Source of the DNA: a bacterium
GTDB lineage: Bacteria > UBA10199 > JACPAL01 > GCA-016699445
Direction: 5' to 3'
Length of the DNA stretch: 44,649 nucleotides
Assembly (NCBI GenBank): GCA_035454885.1
Contig: DATIGE010000005.1
Span: 1 to 44,649, forward strand
The translations under genes and the position numbers were made by a program. Every line of letters begins with the position of its first letter. Position 1 is the first letter of the stretch. This document shows positions 33,319 through 40,897 of the stretch, piece by piece. A model generated the notes under the pieces. The model did not search any database. It had not been told where the DNA came from and was given only the letters and a program-made list of their open reading frames with translations.

Positions 33319-34793
33319 GCCCTCTTCACCGCCGCGTTCCAGCGTTCGAACTGAAAGGCCACCTGCTTCTTCGGCATGAGCGGCAGGAAGGTCTTGTCTT
33401 CCCTCCAATGCGACGAAATCTCCTTCTCGTCCTTCCAGAGGCCGACCGCAAGCCCTGCCAGGAAGGCGGCGCCCAGGCCCGTCGTCTCGATCATCTTGGG
33501 ACGCACGAGCTTGACGCCTAAGATGTCCGATTGGAACTGCATCAGCAAGTTGTTGACGCAGGCCCCGCCGTCGACCCTCAAGACCTTGAGCTTCATCCCC
33601 ACGTCCTTCTGCATCGCGTCCACGATGTCTTTTTGCAGGAAGGCGATGCCCTCGAGGCAAGCGCGGGCGATGTGGGCGGCGGTCGTCCCACGGGTCAGCC
33701 CGGAGATCGTCCCGCGCGCGTCGGGGTTCCAATGCGGGGCGCCCAGCCCGACAAAGGCCGGGACGAACACAACCCCGGCCGAATCGGCGACGGTTGAGGC
33801 GAGAGCCTCAATCTCCGAAGATCTGTGAATGATCTTGAGCCCGTCCCGGAGCCACTGGACGGCCGCGCCCGCGATGAAGGCGCTGCCTTCGATGGCGTAG
33901 GAAACCTGCCCGTTGAGCTTCCACGCCACGGTCGTCAACATCCCGAACTTCGAGTGAACGATCTTCTTGCCCGTGTTCATCACGAGAAAAGAGCCCGTCC
34001 CGTAGGTGCACTTGGCCTCTCCCGCCGAGAAGCAGGCCTGGCCGAAGAGTGCCGCCTGTTGGTCGCCCGCGATCCCCGCCACGGGGATTCCGTCCGGGAG
34101 CCCGTCGACGCCGGAGGTGTGGCCGTAGACCTCGGAGGACGATTGAATGAGCGGCAGGATCGACGCGGGGATGCGGAAGATCTGGAGCAATTCCCTGTCC
34201 CATTCGAGCGTCTTCAGGTTCATCAGGAGTGTCCGCGAGGCGTTGGAGACGTCCGTCACGTGCACCTTGCCGCCGGTGAGCCTCCAGGTCAGAAACGTGT
34301 CGATCGTGCCGAAGGCGAGCTCCCCATTCGTCGCGCGCTGGCGGGCGCCGGGGACGTGGTCCAACAACCAGGCGATCTTCGTCCCGGAGAAATAGGCGTC
34401 GAGCACCAATCCCGTCTTGCCCTTGATCTTGGGCTCCAGCTTCCTCTTCTTGAGTTTTTCGCAGAGGGGCGCGGTGCGGCGGTCCTGCCAGACGATGGCC
34501 TTGTGGATGGGCTGGCCCGTCGTGCGGTCCCACACGACCGTCGTCTCCCGCTGGTTGGTGATGCCGATCGCCGCGATGCGGCCGGGATCGACGTCCGCGG
34601 CGCGGACGGCCTCTTCGATCGTTTTCACCGTGCTCGCCCAGATCTCCTCCGGATCGTGCTCGACCCAGCCGGGCTGGGGGTAGTGTTGGGGAAACTCGTT
34701 GTTGACCTTGGCGAGGATGTTGATGTCGCGGTCGACCAGGAGGACCGTCGTCCCCGTCGTTCCCTGGTCGATCGCCATGACGATGTCTTTCAC
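33315..34793 (-). CDS. glpK: Glycerol kinase
   Basis: 492 residues, FGGY carbohydrate kinase. It phosphorylates glycerol with ATP to sn-glycerol 3-phosphate. The N-terminal [11 protein letters not shown] phosphate loop, the [11 protein letters not shown] segment, the [11 protein letters not shown] motif, and the ATP-binding C-terminal half with [18 protein letters not shown] are all intact. The length fits closely. The start codon overlaps the stop of the upstream lipase-like gene by four bases (ATGA), so the two are co-translated. No glpF or glpD is nearby, so glycerol uptake and oxidation would be encoded elsewhere. Confidence 0.97.
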   Translation of the reverse strand: MKDIVMAIDQGTTGTTVLLVDRDINILAKVNNEFPQHYPQPGWVEHDPEEIWASTVKTIEEAVRAADVDPGRIAAIGITNQRETTVVWDRTTGQPIHKAIVWQDRRTAPLCEKLKKRKLEPKIKGKTGLVLDAYFSGTKIAWLLDHVPGARQRATNGELAFGTIDTFLTWRLTGGKVHVTDVSNASRTLLMNLKTLEWDRELLQIFRIPASILPLIQSSSEVYGHTSGVDGLPDGIPVAGIAGDQQAALFGQACFSAGEAKCTYGTGSFLVMNTGKKIVHSKFGMLTTVAWKLNGQVSYAIEGSAFIAGAAVQWLRDGLKIIHRSSEIEALASTVADSAGVVFVPAFVGLGAPHWNPDARGTISGLTRGTTAAHIARACLEGIAFLQKDIVDAMQKDVGMKLKVLRVDGGACVNNLLMQFQSDILGVKLVRPKMIETTGLGAAFLAGLAVGLWKDEKEISSHWREDKTFLPLMPKKQVAFQFERWNAAVKRA

Positions 34794-35512
34794 CTTGTGC
34801 CTCCGAAGAAATTGATGACCTCGCGCGCGACGAGGTCCTTCTCGTAATCCAGGGTCAATACGTGATTGGATCTCTCGAGCGTGACGGTCCGAACCGTCTT
34901 CGAACCGAGATGTTTTTCCAAATACGCCACACTCGCATAGGGCGCGGTGGTATCACGCGGGGAATGGACGATCAAGGCCGGAGCCGTCACGGACCCAAGC
35001 CGCGGGCGTACGTCATCTTGAAGGCGCAAGATCTCCATCACGCCCGCGACCGGCATCCAAAAGTAGCTCTCGAACACCTTCCGCCCTTCCGGATCGCCGA
35101 TGGCGGGCCCCAGAAGCTTCGGTTGATAGGCGTACAGGTGCCGGAGCGGCGACGTTGCGATGAACGGCAACAGCCGGTTGAGAACAAATCCCTCGAAGAG
35201 AATCGGGGTCGCGAGCAGGGCCAGGCGCCGGACGCGGCGTTCGGAGGCAAGCTTCAAGGCAAGCAATCCCCCGAGGGATTGGCCGGCCACGCACACATCG
35301 TCCGTCTTCTTCTCCAGCGCCCCATACGCCGCGAGAACGCCCTGGTACCACTGGCGCCAGGTCGTCCGGCGGAGGTCCCGGGCGCTCGTCCCGTGACCGG
35401 CCAGGAGCGGCGCCTCGACGAGGAAACCCGTTTCCTCGAGGGGCCGGCGCAACGAATCCAGACAGGCGGGCGTGGCCGTAAAGCCGTGAATGAGTAGGAC
35501 GCCGCGAGGCAT
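34790..35512 (-). CDS. Alpha/beta-hydrolase, esterase/monoacylglycerol lipase-like
   Basis: 240 residues, cytosolic. The alpha/beta-hydrolase fold shows [10 protein letters not shown] (oxyanion loop), the nucleophile Ser79 in GQSLGG, the acid in [10 protein letters not shown] and the base in SNHVLTLD. The sequence around SxxG and the cap resemble carboxylesterase Est30/monoacylglycerol lipase proteins. The gene overlaps glpK, strongly suggesting that the ester it splits yields glycerol. The start is ATG with no Shine-Dalgarno sequence; TATTCT at about 35524-35529 (minus) would place transcription start within three or four bases of the ATG. Confidence 0.9.
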   Translation of the reverse strand: MPRGVLLIHGFTATPACLDSLRRPLEETGFLVEAPLLAGHGTSARDLRRTTWRQWYQGVLAAYGALEKKTDDVCVAGQSLGGLLALKLASERRVRRLALLATPILFEGFVLNRLLPFIATSPLRHLYAYQPKLLGPAIGDPEGRKVFESYFWMPVAGVMEILRLQDDVRPRLGSVTAPALIVHSPRDTTAPYASVAYLEKHLGSKTVRTVTLERSNHVLTLDYEKDLVAREVINFFGGTR

Positions 35513-35541
35513 GGTGGGCGGGAGAATAGCCGGGAATTACA

Positions 35542-35576
35542 GGTCAGACCATGAAATTCATTTAACCAATCTGACC
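35542..35576. promoter_or_regulatory. Inverted repeat in the lipase-glpK promoter region
   Basis: GGTCAGA (35542-35548) and TCTGACC (35570-35576) are complementary 7-bp arms. The palindrome ATGAAATTCAT (35551-35561) sits between them. The left arm overlaps the -35 region expected for the lipase promoter, so a repressor could act here. Binding is inference. Confidence 0.45.
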
Positions 35577-35578
35577 AG

Positions 35579-35606
35579 TATTAATCAGGCATTGGCCTGA
35601 TTAATA
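35579..35606. promoter_or_regulatory. Perfect 12-bp inverted repeat upstream of the polyprenyl synthase
   Basis: TATTAATCAGGC-ATTG-GCCTGATTAATA, with perfect arms. TTGACA at 35611-35616 (a -35 hexamer) follows four bases later, so it reads as an upstream activator or operator site. It could also fold as a hairpin; T-rich bases follow only loosely. Confidence 0.65.
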
Positions 35607-35646
35607 GCTTTTGACAAGAATTCATCGGAAAAGCTAAGTCCGCCAC

Positions 35647-35663
35647 CGCACCCTACGGGTGCG
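35647..35663 (+). promoter_or_regulatory. Small 5' UTR hairpin before the polyprenyl synthase
   Basis: CGCACCC-TAC-GGGTGCG has perfect 7-bp arms and a three-base loop, 37 bases before the GTG. A transcript from the TTGACA at 35611 would include it. It could stabilise the mRNA or be part of an attenuator; it lacks a T-run. Confidence 0.4.
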
Positions 35664-35699
35664 ATTCAGGGCATTGTGATGTATTGGAGGTTCTGAAAC

Positions 35700-36671
35700 G
35701 TGCATCTCGAGGAAATCTGTCTGCCGATCAAGAAGGACCTGGCCGACGTGGAGGCCGTCATCCAGCGTCATACGGCCTCGACGGTGGCCTACGTCACCTC
35801 CATCGCCGAGTACGTCATCAAAAACGGCGGCAAGAGGCTTCGCCCCATGCTCTGTCTCTTTTCCTCGCGGCTCGCGGGCGCCTCGGGGCCGAAGGTGACC
35901 GACTGCGCCGCGGCCATGGAGTTCTTTCACACGGCGACGCTCATGCACGACGACGTCATCGACAATGCCAAGCTCCGCCGCGGCAAGTCTTCGGCCAACA
36001 ACAAGTGGGGCAACCAGGTCGCCGTCCTCGTGGGAGACTTTTTCTACTGCCAGGCCTCGGCGCTCCTCGTTGGGACGGGCAATTTGAAGATCATTCACTT
36101 GGTCACCAAGGCCATGCTCTCCACCACCGAAGGCGAAATTTTGGAGATCGCCAAGTCAAACGATCTCGGCACGAGCGAGGAGGATTACCTCAAGATCGTC
36201 ACCGACAAGACGGCCGTCCTCATGGCCACGGCCTGCGCCATCGGCGGCATTTTGGGGAACGTCTCGGAGGAGTACGTCGCGGCCCTGGGCGAATACGGAC
36301 GGAGCCTCGGCGTGGCGTTCCAGTTGGCCGACGACGTGCTGGACTACGTCTCCGACGACGATTTCGGCAAAACGCAAGGCACCGACCTGCGCGAGGGGAA
36401 ACTCACGCTCCCCCTGATCACCGCCCTCCGGCATTGCAGCAACGACGAGAGGCGCCATATCAAGGACGTGCTCATCGCCGAAAACCTGGACGACGCCCGT
36501 CTCCGGGACGTCATCGGCATCATCAACCGCTACGGTGGCATCGAGAACACCTTGAACTTCGCACGTTCCTACGTCCAAAAGGCCAAGGACGCCCTCCACC
36601 CTTTCAAGCCCAGCATGGAAAAAGAGGCCCTCCTCGCGCTGGCCTCGTACGTGATCGACCGGAAACAGTAA
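35700..36671 (+). CDS. Polyprenyl diphosphate synthase (octaprenyl/heptaprenyl type)
   Basis: 323 residues from a GTG at 35700, with GGAGG nine bases upstream. It is a trans-prenyltransferase of the IspA/IspB superfamily that elongates allylic diphosphates with isopentenyl diphosphate to make quinone side chains or undecaprenyl precursors. The first Asp-rich motif is Asp84-Asp85-Val-Ile-Asp88, preceded by LMH; the second is in ADDVLDYVSDDDFGKTQGTDLREGK, which has the typical KxxGxD. The KNGGKRLRP signature is present. The residues before the first motif (HTATLMH) suit medium-to-long chain products. It likely uses IPP from the MEP pathway enzymes at 39751-40897. Confidence 0.93.
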   Translation: MHLEEICLPIKKDLADVEAVIQRHTASTVAYVTSIAEYVIKNGGKRLRPMLCLFSSRLAGASGPKVTDCAAAMEFFHTATLMHDDVIDNAKLRRGKSSANNKWGNQVAVLVGDFFYCQASALLVGTGNLKIIHLVTKAMLSTTEGEILEIAKSNDLGTSEEDYLKIVTDKTAVLMATACAIGGILGNVSEEYVAALGEYGRSLGVAFQLADDVLDYVSDDDFGKTQGTDLREGKLTLPLITALRHCSNDERRHIKDVLIAENLDDARLRDVIGIINRYGGIENTLNFARSYVQKAKDALHPFKPSMEKEALLALASYVIDRKQ

Positions 36672-36725
36672 CGCCCCCGTCCGATTTTCCGAACCCCTTT
36701 CCCGTCCGCCACGCTTGAAAAACCC

Positions 36726-36741
36726 TGGCACGCGTCTTGCT
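36726..36741 (+). promoter_or_regulatory. Sigma54 (RpoN) promoter
   Basis: TGGCAC, five bases (GCGTC), then TTGCT: an exact match to the -24/-12 consensus TGGCAC-N5-TTGC(A/T). Transcription would begin about 12 bases beyond the GC, near 36751-36752. The 42-base leader runs to the ATG at 36794, which has a TAGGAGAT ribosome site. An enhancer-binding protein is required for such promoters; none is seen here. Confidence 0.85.
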
Positions 36742-36793
36742 CCTACGCCTGTCGGTCTCACCGCGGGGGGCCAAAACAATCGTAGGAGATCGT

Positions 36794-37012
36794 ATGAAAG
36801 AATCGATCACATTGAAGGACGTCTTCACCATCGTGGATCGTCCGCAGAACACGCCGGAGGGGAAGGACCGCTGGACCAAGGTCGGCATCGGATTCGTCAA
36901 TCGGGACAATTCGATCAACGTCGTCCTGGACGCGATTCCTTTGAACGGCCGACTGCAGATCCGCGACCGGAAGGCATTCCCTCAAAAAACCCAACAACCG
37001 TCCGAATCATAG
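36794..37012 (+). CDS. Small conserved-looking protein downstream of a sigma54 promoter, 72 aa
   Basis: 72 residues from the ATG at 36794 with a TAGGAGAT ribosome site; a longer frame upstream is ignored because it would run through the promoter. It begins with an amphipathic helix (MKESITLKDVFTIVDRP). It then has two strands rich in hydrophobic/charged alternation (WTKVGIGFVNRDNSINVVLDAIPLNGRLQI) and a charged tail. This looks like a small beta-rich fold; I do not recognise the family. It shares a transcript with the ComEA-like gene, eight bases later. Control by sigma54 suggests a role in nitrogen, motility, stress or development. Confidence 0.75.
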   Translation: MKESITLKDVFTIVDRPQNTPEGKDRWTKVGIGFVNRDNSINVVLDAIPLNGRLQIRDRKAFPQKTQQPSES

Positions 37013-37020
37013 GAGATGTT

Positions 37021-37350
37021 ATGAAAAAGCTATTCTCGTTCCTGGCCGTCCTCACCGTCCTCGTGCCCTTGATCGCGTCCGCCTCCGGCGGAAAGAAGGC
37101 CCCGGACCACAGCATCAACCTCAACACGGCCTCCGCCGAAGAACTGATGCAGCTTCCCGGCATCGGCAAGTCCAAGGCCGACGCGATCGTGACCTACCGC
37201 CAGGCCCATCCATTCAAGGCCGTGTCGGAGCTGACGGAAGTCAAGGGCATCGGCCCCAAGATGCTCGAAAAACTCCAACCGCACGTGACGGTGGACGGTT
37301 CGGCTCCCGCCGCCGCAAAGCCGACGGCGTCGGCCGCGACGGTTCGATAG
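37021..37350 (+). CDS. ComEA-like helix-hairpin-helix protein, exported
   Basis: 109 residues from the ATG at 37021, with AGGAGA at a good distance. The signal peptide (1-22) is followed by a short charged region and two HhH motifs (LMQLPGIGKSKADAIV and LTEVKGIGPKMLEKL), the non-specific DNA-binding module of ComEA. The Ala/Pro-rich tail is the usual linker end. ComEA proteins bind incoming DNA in the periplasm during natural transformation. No other competence gene is present; stand-alone exported HhH proteins may have other uses. It is driven by the sigma54 promoter together with the upstream small gene. A strong terminator follows. Confidence 0.85.
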   Translation: MKKLFSFLAVLTVLVPLIASASGGKKAPDHSINLNTASAEELMQLPGIGKSKADAIVTYRQAHPFKAVSELTEVKGIGPKMLEKLQPHVTVDGSAPAAAKPTASAATVR

Positions 37351-37374
37351 CTGTTGCCAGTTGAGTTCGTTGAG

Positions 37375-37414
37375 AAAGCCCCTGGGAGAGCCCCCTCTCT
37401 CGGGGGCTTTTTTA
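37375..37414. terminator. Rho-independent terminator after the ComEA-like gene
   Basis: AAAGCCCC, TG, GGAGAG, loop, CTCTC, then GGGGGCTTTTTTA: a long stem with a T-run on the plus strand. The matching A-run at the left makes it serve the convergent protease too, whose stop codon (37412-37414) lies in its T-run. Confidence 0.85.
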
Positions 37415-38815
37415 TTCCTGGATCAGGCTGCACCCGCCCGCTGGAAACGCGAAGGCTCGCGAGGGAGACGGGGAAAACGCGGAAGAGGCACCGTCAACCG
37501 TCGGCGAAACCGAAGGCGCCGGGGCCGGGATCGCTTCTCCCGTCGCGGCCACAAGCGCATTGGCGAGGTTGAGATATCCCTGAGACGCGATCTTGCCGTT
37601 GAGGGAGGCCTCCCCTTCGACGGAATCCACCAAGATCGACTTTACCTGATACCAGTCCAGATCCGGGGCCACCGAAAGGATCAGGGCCGCAGCGCCGGAG
37701 ACAAAGGCCGTGGCAATGGAGGTGCCGCTCATCACAACGTATTGCCCGTTGGCGCCGGTCGAATAGATGCCGCTTCCCGGTGCCGCGATATCGACCGTGA
37801 CCGGTCCGTAGTTGGAATAGGCCGCCAGAGCGCCCTCGGAATCCAACGCGGCGACGGTCATCATATTGTCCGTGTCGAAACTCGCCGGGTAGACGGGCTG
37901 GGAATCGATGTCGAGCCCTTGATACGTCTTGAACTGGTTGCCCGCCGCGGTCACGAAGAGGATGCCCGCCTCGCCGGCCTTGTCGATCGCCTGGCGGAGG
38001 AGATTGCTGCTCTCCCATCCGCTCCCCTTCACGCCGTCCAGCTTGAGCGTCCAGCTCGCGTTGATGACGCGCGCGCCGTTTTGGATTGCGTAGTCGATCG
38101 CCTCGATGGCAAGTGCGCTCGAGCCGGTGCCGGCCGCGTCCGTGAATTTGAGCGGCAGAATCCGGACGTTCCAATTGATTCCGGCGACGCCGAAGCCGTC
38201 GTTGCCCGCGGCGCCGATGATGCCAGCCAAATGGCTTCCATGACCGTTCTCGTCCGTGACGTCGCCCTCATCGCCCCAGAAATCAAAACCATGCACGTCG
38301 TCCACGTAGCCGTTCCCGTCATCGTCCCTGCCGTTGCCGGGGATCTCGCCCTCGTTGATCCAGAGGTTGGGAATCAAATCGGGGTGATTGGCGGAAATTC
38401 CGGTGTCGATGACCGCGACGACGACTGACTTGCTGCCCGTCGTGACCTCCCAGGCCTCTTGGGCGCCGATATCGACGTGAAAGCCTTCGATCCATCCCTG
38501 GGAATCGGCCATCGGGTCGTTCGGAAGGGTCTCAAGCTGGATGTCGGCGTCTTCTTCCCGCTCTTCCACCGAGCCGTCCGCGTCGAGGGCGTTCAAGTGA
38601 TCGCGGCCCCGTTCGTCGACGATATAGAGGTCAAGGGCGGGGAGGTATTTCCACCCCTCGGGCAGGTCCTCCGCCGAGGCGATGGAAAGGGCGGCTGCGG
38701 AAGACTCCAAGGGCGCCAACTTGACGATGCTGGAGGCGTTCAGAGGACCCGCCGTCAGGCATGTCAGGGACGCTAGGACCAGGGAGGCGAAGGGTAGAGA
38801 AGTCTTATGCTGCAC
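37412..38815 (-). CDS. Subtilisin-like serine protease (peptidase S8)
   Basis: 467 residues from a GTG at 38813-38815; a TTG at 38842 is also in frame but would break the signal peptide. Signal peptide (1-28), a pro-region (about 30-120, including the WKYLPALDLYIVDE stretch), and the S8 catalytic domain. The triad is Asp137 (VIDTG), His192 (NGHGSHLAG) and Ser366 (SGTSIATA), with oxyanion Asn293. An insertion GNGRDDDGNGYVDD (161-174) looks like a calcium loop. A Pro/Ser-rich C-terminus ends in GGCSLIQE. It is probably secreted or cell-surface. The pre-part must be cleaved for activity. Confidence 0.92.
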   Translation of the reverse strand: MQHKTSLPFASLVLASLTCLTAGPLNASSIVKLAPLESSAAALSIASAEDLPEGWKYLPALDLYIVDERGRDHLNALDADGSVEEREEDADIQLETLPNDPMADSQGWIEGFHVDIGAQEAWEVTTGSKSVVVAVIDTGISANHPDLIPNLWINEGEIPGNGRDDDGNGYVDDVHGFDFWGDEGDVTDENGHGSHLAGIIGAAGNDGFGVAGINWNVRILPLKFTDAAGTGSSALAIEAIDYAIQNGARVINASWTLKLDGVKGSGWESSNLLRQAIDKAGEAGILFVTAAGNQFKTYQGLDIDSQPVYPASFDTDNMMTVAALDSEGALAAYSNYGPVTVDIAAPGSGIYSTGANGQYVVMSGTSIATAFVSGAAALILSVAPDLDWYQVKSILVDSVEGEASLNGKIASQGYLNLANALVAATGEAIPAPAPSVSPTVDGASSAFSPSPSRAFAFPAGGCSLIQE

Positions 38816-38938
38816 TTGGGCCTTGTCGGCCGGGTACGTCAAATGTTGTGCTTTTGAGACGAAAAAACGGCAAAAAAAGGGAGCAACAAATCCGCCCCTG
38901 AACCGAGAAATCTTATGCAGCGTGCGCTGTCTTGGATG

Positions 38939-38970
38939 GGGGATCCGGGCTCGGATCCCCTTTTCTTTTT
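38939..38970 (+). terminator. Orphan rho-independent terminator between the protease and tRNA-Phe
   Basis: GGGGATCCG-GGCT-CGGATCCCC with a perfect 9-bp stem and TTTTCTTTTT. It points to the plus strand, but both neighbouring genes are on the minus strand. It would end a plus-strand RNA beginning somewhere after 38816. Confidence 0.75.
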
Positions 38971-38978
38971 GGCGGTTG

Positions 38979-39051
38979 TGGCCAGGGAGGGAATCGAACC
39001 CCCGACGCGCAGATTTTCAGTCTGCCGCTCTACCGACTGAGCTACCTGGCC
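38979..39051 (-). tRNA. tRNA-Phe (anticodon GAA)
   Basis: 73 bases read on the minus strand. Acceptor GGCCAGG pairs with CCTGGCC and A as discriminator. The D-arm (GCTCAGTCGGTAGAGC) and anticodon loop CTGAAAA (anticodon GAA, phenylalanine) are present. The T-arm includes GGTTCGATTCC. CCA is not encoded in the DNA. No SeC or suppressor feature is seen. Confidence 0.97.
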
Positions 39052-39124
39052 GGTAATGCTCAGGAATTTAGGAACGGCAGAGGTATTACAAGCTGCCGCA
39101 GAGTGTCAACGAGGGAAAAACTTT

Positions 39125-39153
39125 TTGACCATATGCGTCAATCGTGATATACG
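39125..39153 (+). promoter_or_regulatory. Sigma70 promoter of carD
   Basis: TTGACC (39125-39130), a 17-bp spacer, then TATACG (39148-39153) preceded by TGA as an extended -10. Transcription would start near 39160, giving a leader of about 38 bases with the strong ribosome site GAGGAGG. Confidence 0.75.
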
Positions 39154-39197
39154 GCTCGACTAATTTTCATATTCGGTTTCACTGAGGAGGCCCCCAC

Positions 39198-39686
39198 ATG
39201 ATGCAATTCAAGCCCGGCGACAAGGCCGTCTACCCCGCTCACGGAGTCGGTGAGGTCAAGGCGATCGAGACCCGCGAAATTTCCGGGAACAAACAGACCT
39301 TTTACATCCTGCGCATTCTGGACAACGGGATGACGATCATGGTTCCGACGCAGAACGTTAAGTCGGTGGGCTTGCGCGAGATCATCGGGGAGGACCAGGT
39401 GGAGGAAGTCTACGAAATCCTCCAGGAGCGCGACATCACGGTCGACAACCAGACCTGGAACCGCCGCTACCGGGAGTACATGGACAAGATCAAGAGCGGT
39501 TCGGTCTACGAGATCGCCGAAGTCCTCCGCGACCTGTCCCTCCTCAAGTTCGAGAAGGAGCTCTCCTTCGGCGAGCGCAAGATGCTGGACACCGCCCGCA
39601 CGCTTCTCGTCAAGGAACTGGCGATCGCCCAGGGCCTCGGGGAGGAAGACGTCCTCAAGGAGATCCAGAAGATCTTCAAGTCCTAA
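39198..39686 (+). CDS. carD: CarD-family transcription regulator (CdnL-like)
   Basis: 162 residues. The N-terminal RNA polymerase-interaction domain (about 1-65; FKPGDKAVYPAHGVGEVKAIE is the family signature) binds the beta subunit; the C-terminal helical domain (66-162) with EVLRDLSLLKFEKELSFGERKML touches promoter DNA. CarD/CdnL stabilise RNA polymerase open complexes and are often essential, notably for rRNA promoters. The start has GGAGG seven bases upstream and MM as the first residues. It heads the carD-ispD-ispF-cysS cluster, the same order as in mycobacteria. A terminator follows directly. Confidence 0.96.
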   Translation: MMQFKPGDKAVYPAHGVGEVKAIETREISGNKQTFYILRILDNGMTIMVPTQNVKSVGLREIIGEDQVEEVYEILQERDITVDNQTWNRRYREYMDKIKSGSVYEIAEVLRDLSLLKFEKELSFGERKMLDTARTLLVKELAIAQGLGEEDVLKEIQKIFKS

Positions 39687-39711
39687 GCGAAATTCGACCT
39701 TGAACTACTGA

Positions 39712-39745
39712 GGGCCTGACTCGTAAAAGAGTCAGGCCCTTTTTA
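39712..39745 (+). terminator. Rho-independent terminator after carD
   Basis: GGGCCTGACTC-GTAAAA-GAGTCAGGCCC with a perfect 11-bp stem and T-run TTTTT. It ends five bases before the ispD ATG. The leading A's and G-C rich stem make it strong. Confidence 0.9.
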
Positions 39746-39750
39746 TTTGC

Positions 39751-40425
39751 ATGAAAACCTTCGCGATCATCCCCGCCGCGGGTCTCGGCAAGCGCTTCGG
39801 CGCCAAGAAGCAGTTCCTCGAACTGGCCGGAACGCCCGTTCTCGTCCATACCCTTCGGGCCTTCGAGGAAACACCCTCCGTTCAGGTCGTCTGCGTCGCG
39901 TCGCCGGAAACCGAAGTGGAGGCCGTGCGAAGCCTGGCAACCCAATTCGGCCTGAGGAAGGTCCTGAAAGTCGTGCCCGGCGGAAAAGAGAGGCAGGATT
40001 CGGTCCGTTTGGGATTTGAAACGGCGGGGGTCTGCGACATCGTCGTGGTTCATGACGGCGTGCGCCCTCTCGTCACGCCGGAGATCATTCAACGGACGAT
40101 CGACGGAGCCGTGGAATGCGGAGGCTGTATCGCGGCCCTTCCCGTCAAGGAGACGACGAAACGCACCGATCCCGACGGCTTCGTCGTCGACACCGTCGAC
40201 CGGAACGGCCTTTGGAGCGTTCAAACGCCGCAGGCCTTCCGCCATGAGATTTTCCGCCGGGCGGTCGAACAATCCGCCCGGGATGGATTCTTGGGGACCG
40301 ACGAAGCGATGCTGGTCGAACGGATCGGCGCGAAGGTAAAAGTCGTGACGGGGAGCCCTTATAATATTAAGATCACCACGCCCGAAGACCTCGCCATCGC
40401 CGAGGCCTTTTTGAAACTGAGGTAA
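39751..40425 (+). CDS. ispD: 2-C-methyl-D-erythritol 4-phosphate cytidylyltransferase
   Basis: 224 residues. Third step of the MEP isoprenoid pathway, joining CTP with MEP. The nucleotide loop PAAGLGKRFGAKKQF and the VVVHDGVRPLVTP motif are intact, as are TKRTDPDG and WSVQTPQAFR (MEP contact region). The ATG follows the carD terminator by five bases, with no room for a standard ribosome site or promoter in between. A promoter overlapping the terminator (TTGAAC at about 39700) or read-through from carD would be needed. The ispF gene follows with one base between. Confidence 0.96.
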   Translation: MKTFAIIPAAGLGKRFGAKKQFLELAGTPVLVHTLRAFEETPSVQVVCVASPETEVEAVRSLATQFGLRKVLKVVPGGKERQDSVRLGFETAGVCDIVVVHDGVRPLVTPEIIQRTIDGAVECGGCIAALPVKETTKRTDPDGFVVDTVDRNGLWSVQTPQAFRHEIFRRAVEQSARDGFLGTDEAMLVERIGAKVKVVTGSPYNIKITTPEDLAIAEAFLKLR

Positions 40426-40426
40426 T

Positions 40427-40897
40427 ATGCGCGTCGGACTGGGTTACGACATTCATCCGCTGGTGACGGGTCGAAGATTCATCTTGGGCGGCGTTCTACT
40501 CCCCCTCGACAAGGGGCCCAAAGGCCATTCCGACGGCGACTGCCTCAATCACGCCCTGACCGACGCCATCTTGGGAGCCTTGGGCCTGGGCGACATCGGG
40601 CGTCATTTTCCCGACAGCGACCCCCAGTGGAAGGACGCCGACTCGGCCGTCTTTCTCAAGGAGGCCCGGCGTCTTCTCGAAGAAAACAAGCTGAAGGTCG
40701 AAAACATCGACGTCAACCTTCTCTTGGAGGCTCCAAAGCTCGTCCCGCACATGCGGGCGATGACGGACAACATTGCCACGCTTCTGGGAATTTCCGTCGA
40801 TCGAATCAACCTGAAGGCAAAACGCGGAGAAGGCATGGACGCCGTCGGCCGGGGCGAGGCTGTCGCCGCCCATGTTGTCGTTCTGTTATGTCCCTAA
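40427..40897 (+). CDS. ispF: 2-C-methyl-D-erythritol 2,4-cyclodiphosphate synthase
   Basis: 156 residues, trimeric, with the zinc site at Asp8 and His10 (GYDIHP) and the later His42-type (SDGDCLNHALTDAILG). It removes CMP from CDP-ME phosphate to form MEcPP, the fifth MEP step. The C-terminal KRGEGMDAVGRGEAVAAH loop, which contacts the cytidine phosphate, is intact. It starts one base after the ispD stop, and its end overlaps the cysS start by ten bases. Missing IspE must be encoded elsewhere. Confidence 0.97.
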   Translation: MRVGLGYDIHPLVTGRRFILGGVLLPLDKGPKGHSDGDCLNHALTDAILGALGLGDIGRHFPDSDPQWKDADSAVFLKEARRLLEENKLKVENIDVNLLLEAPKLVPHMRAMTDNIATLLGISVDRINLKAKRGEGMDAVGRGEAVAAHVVVLLCP

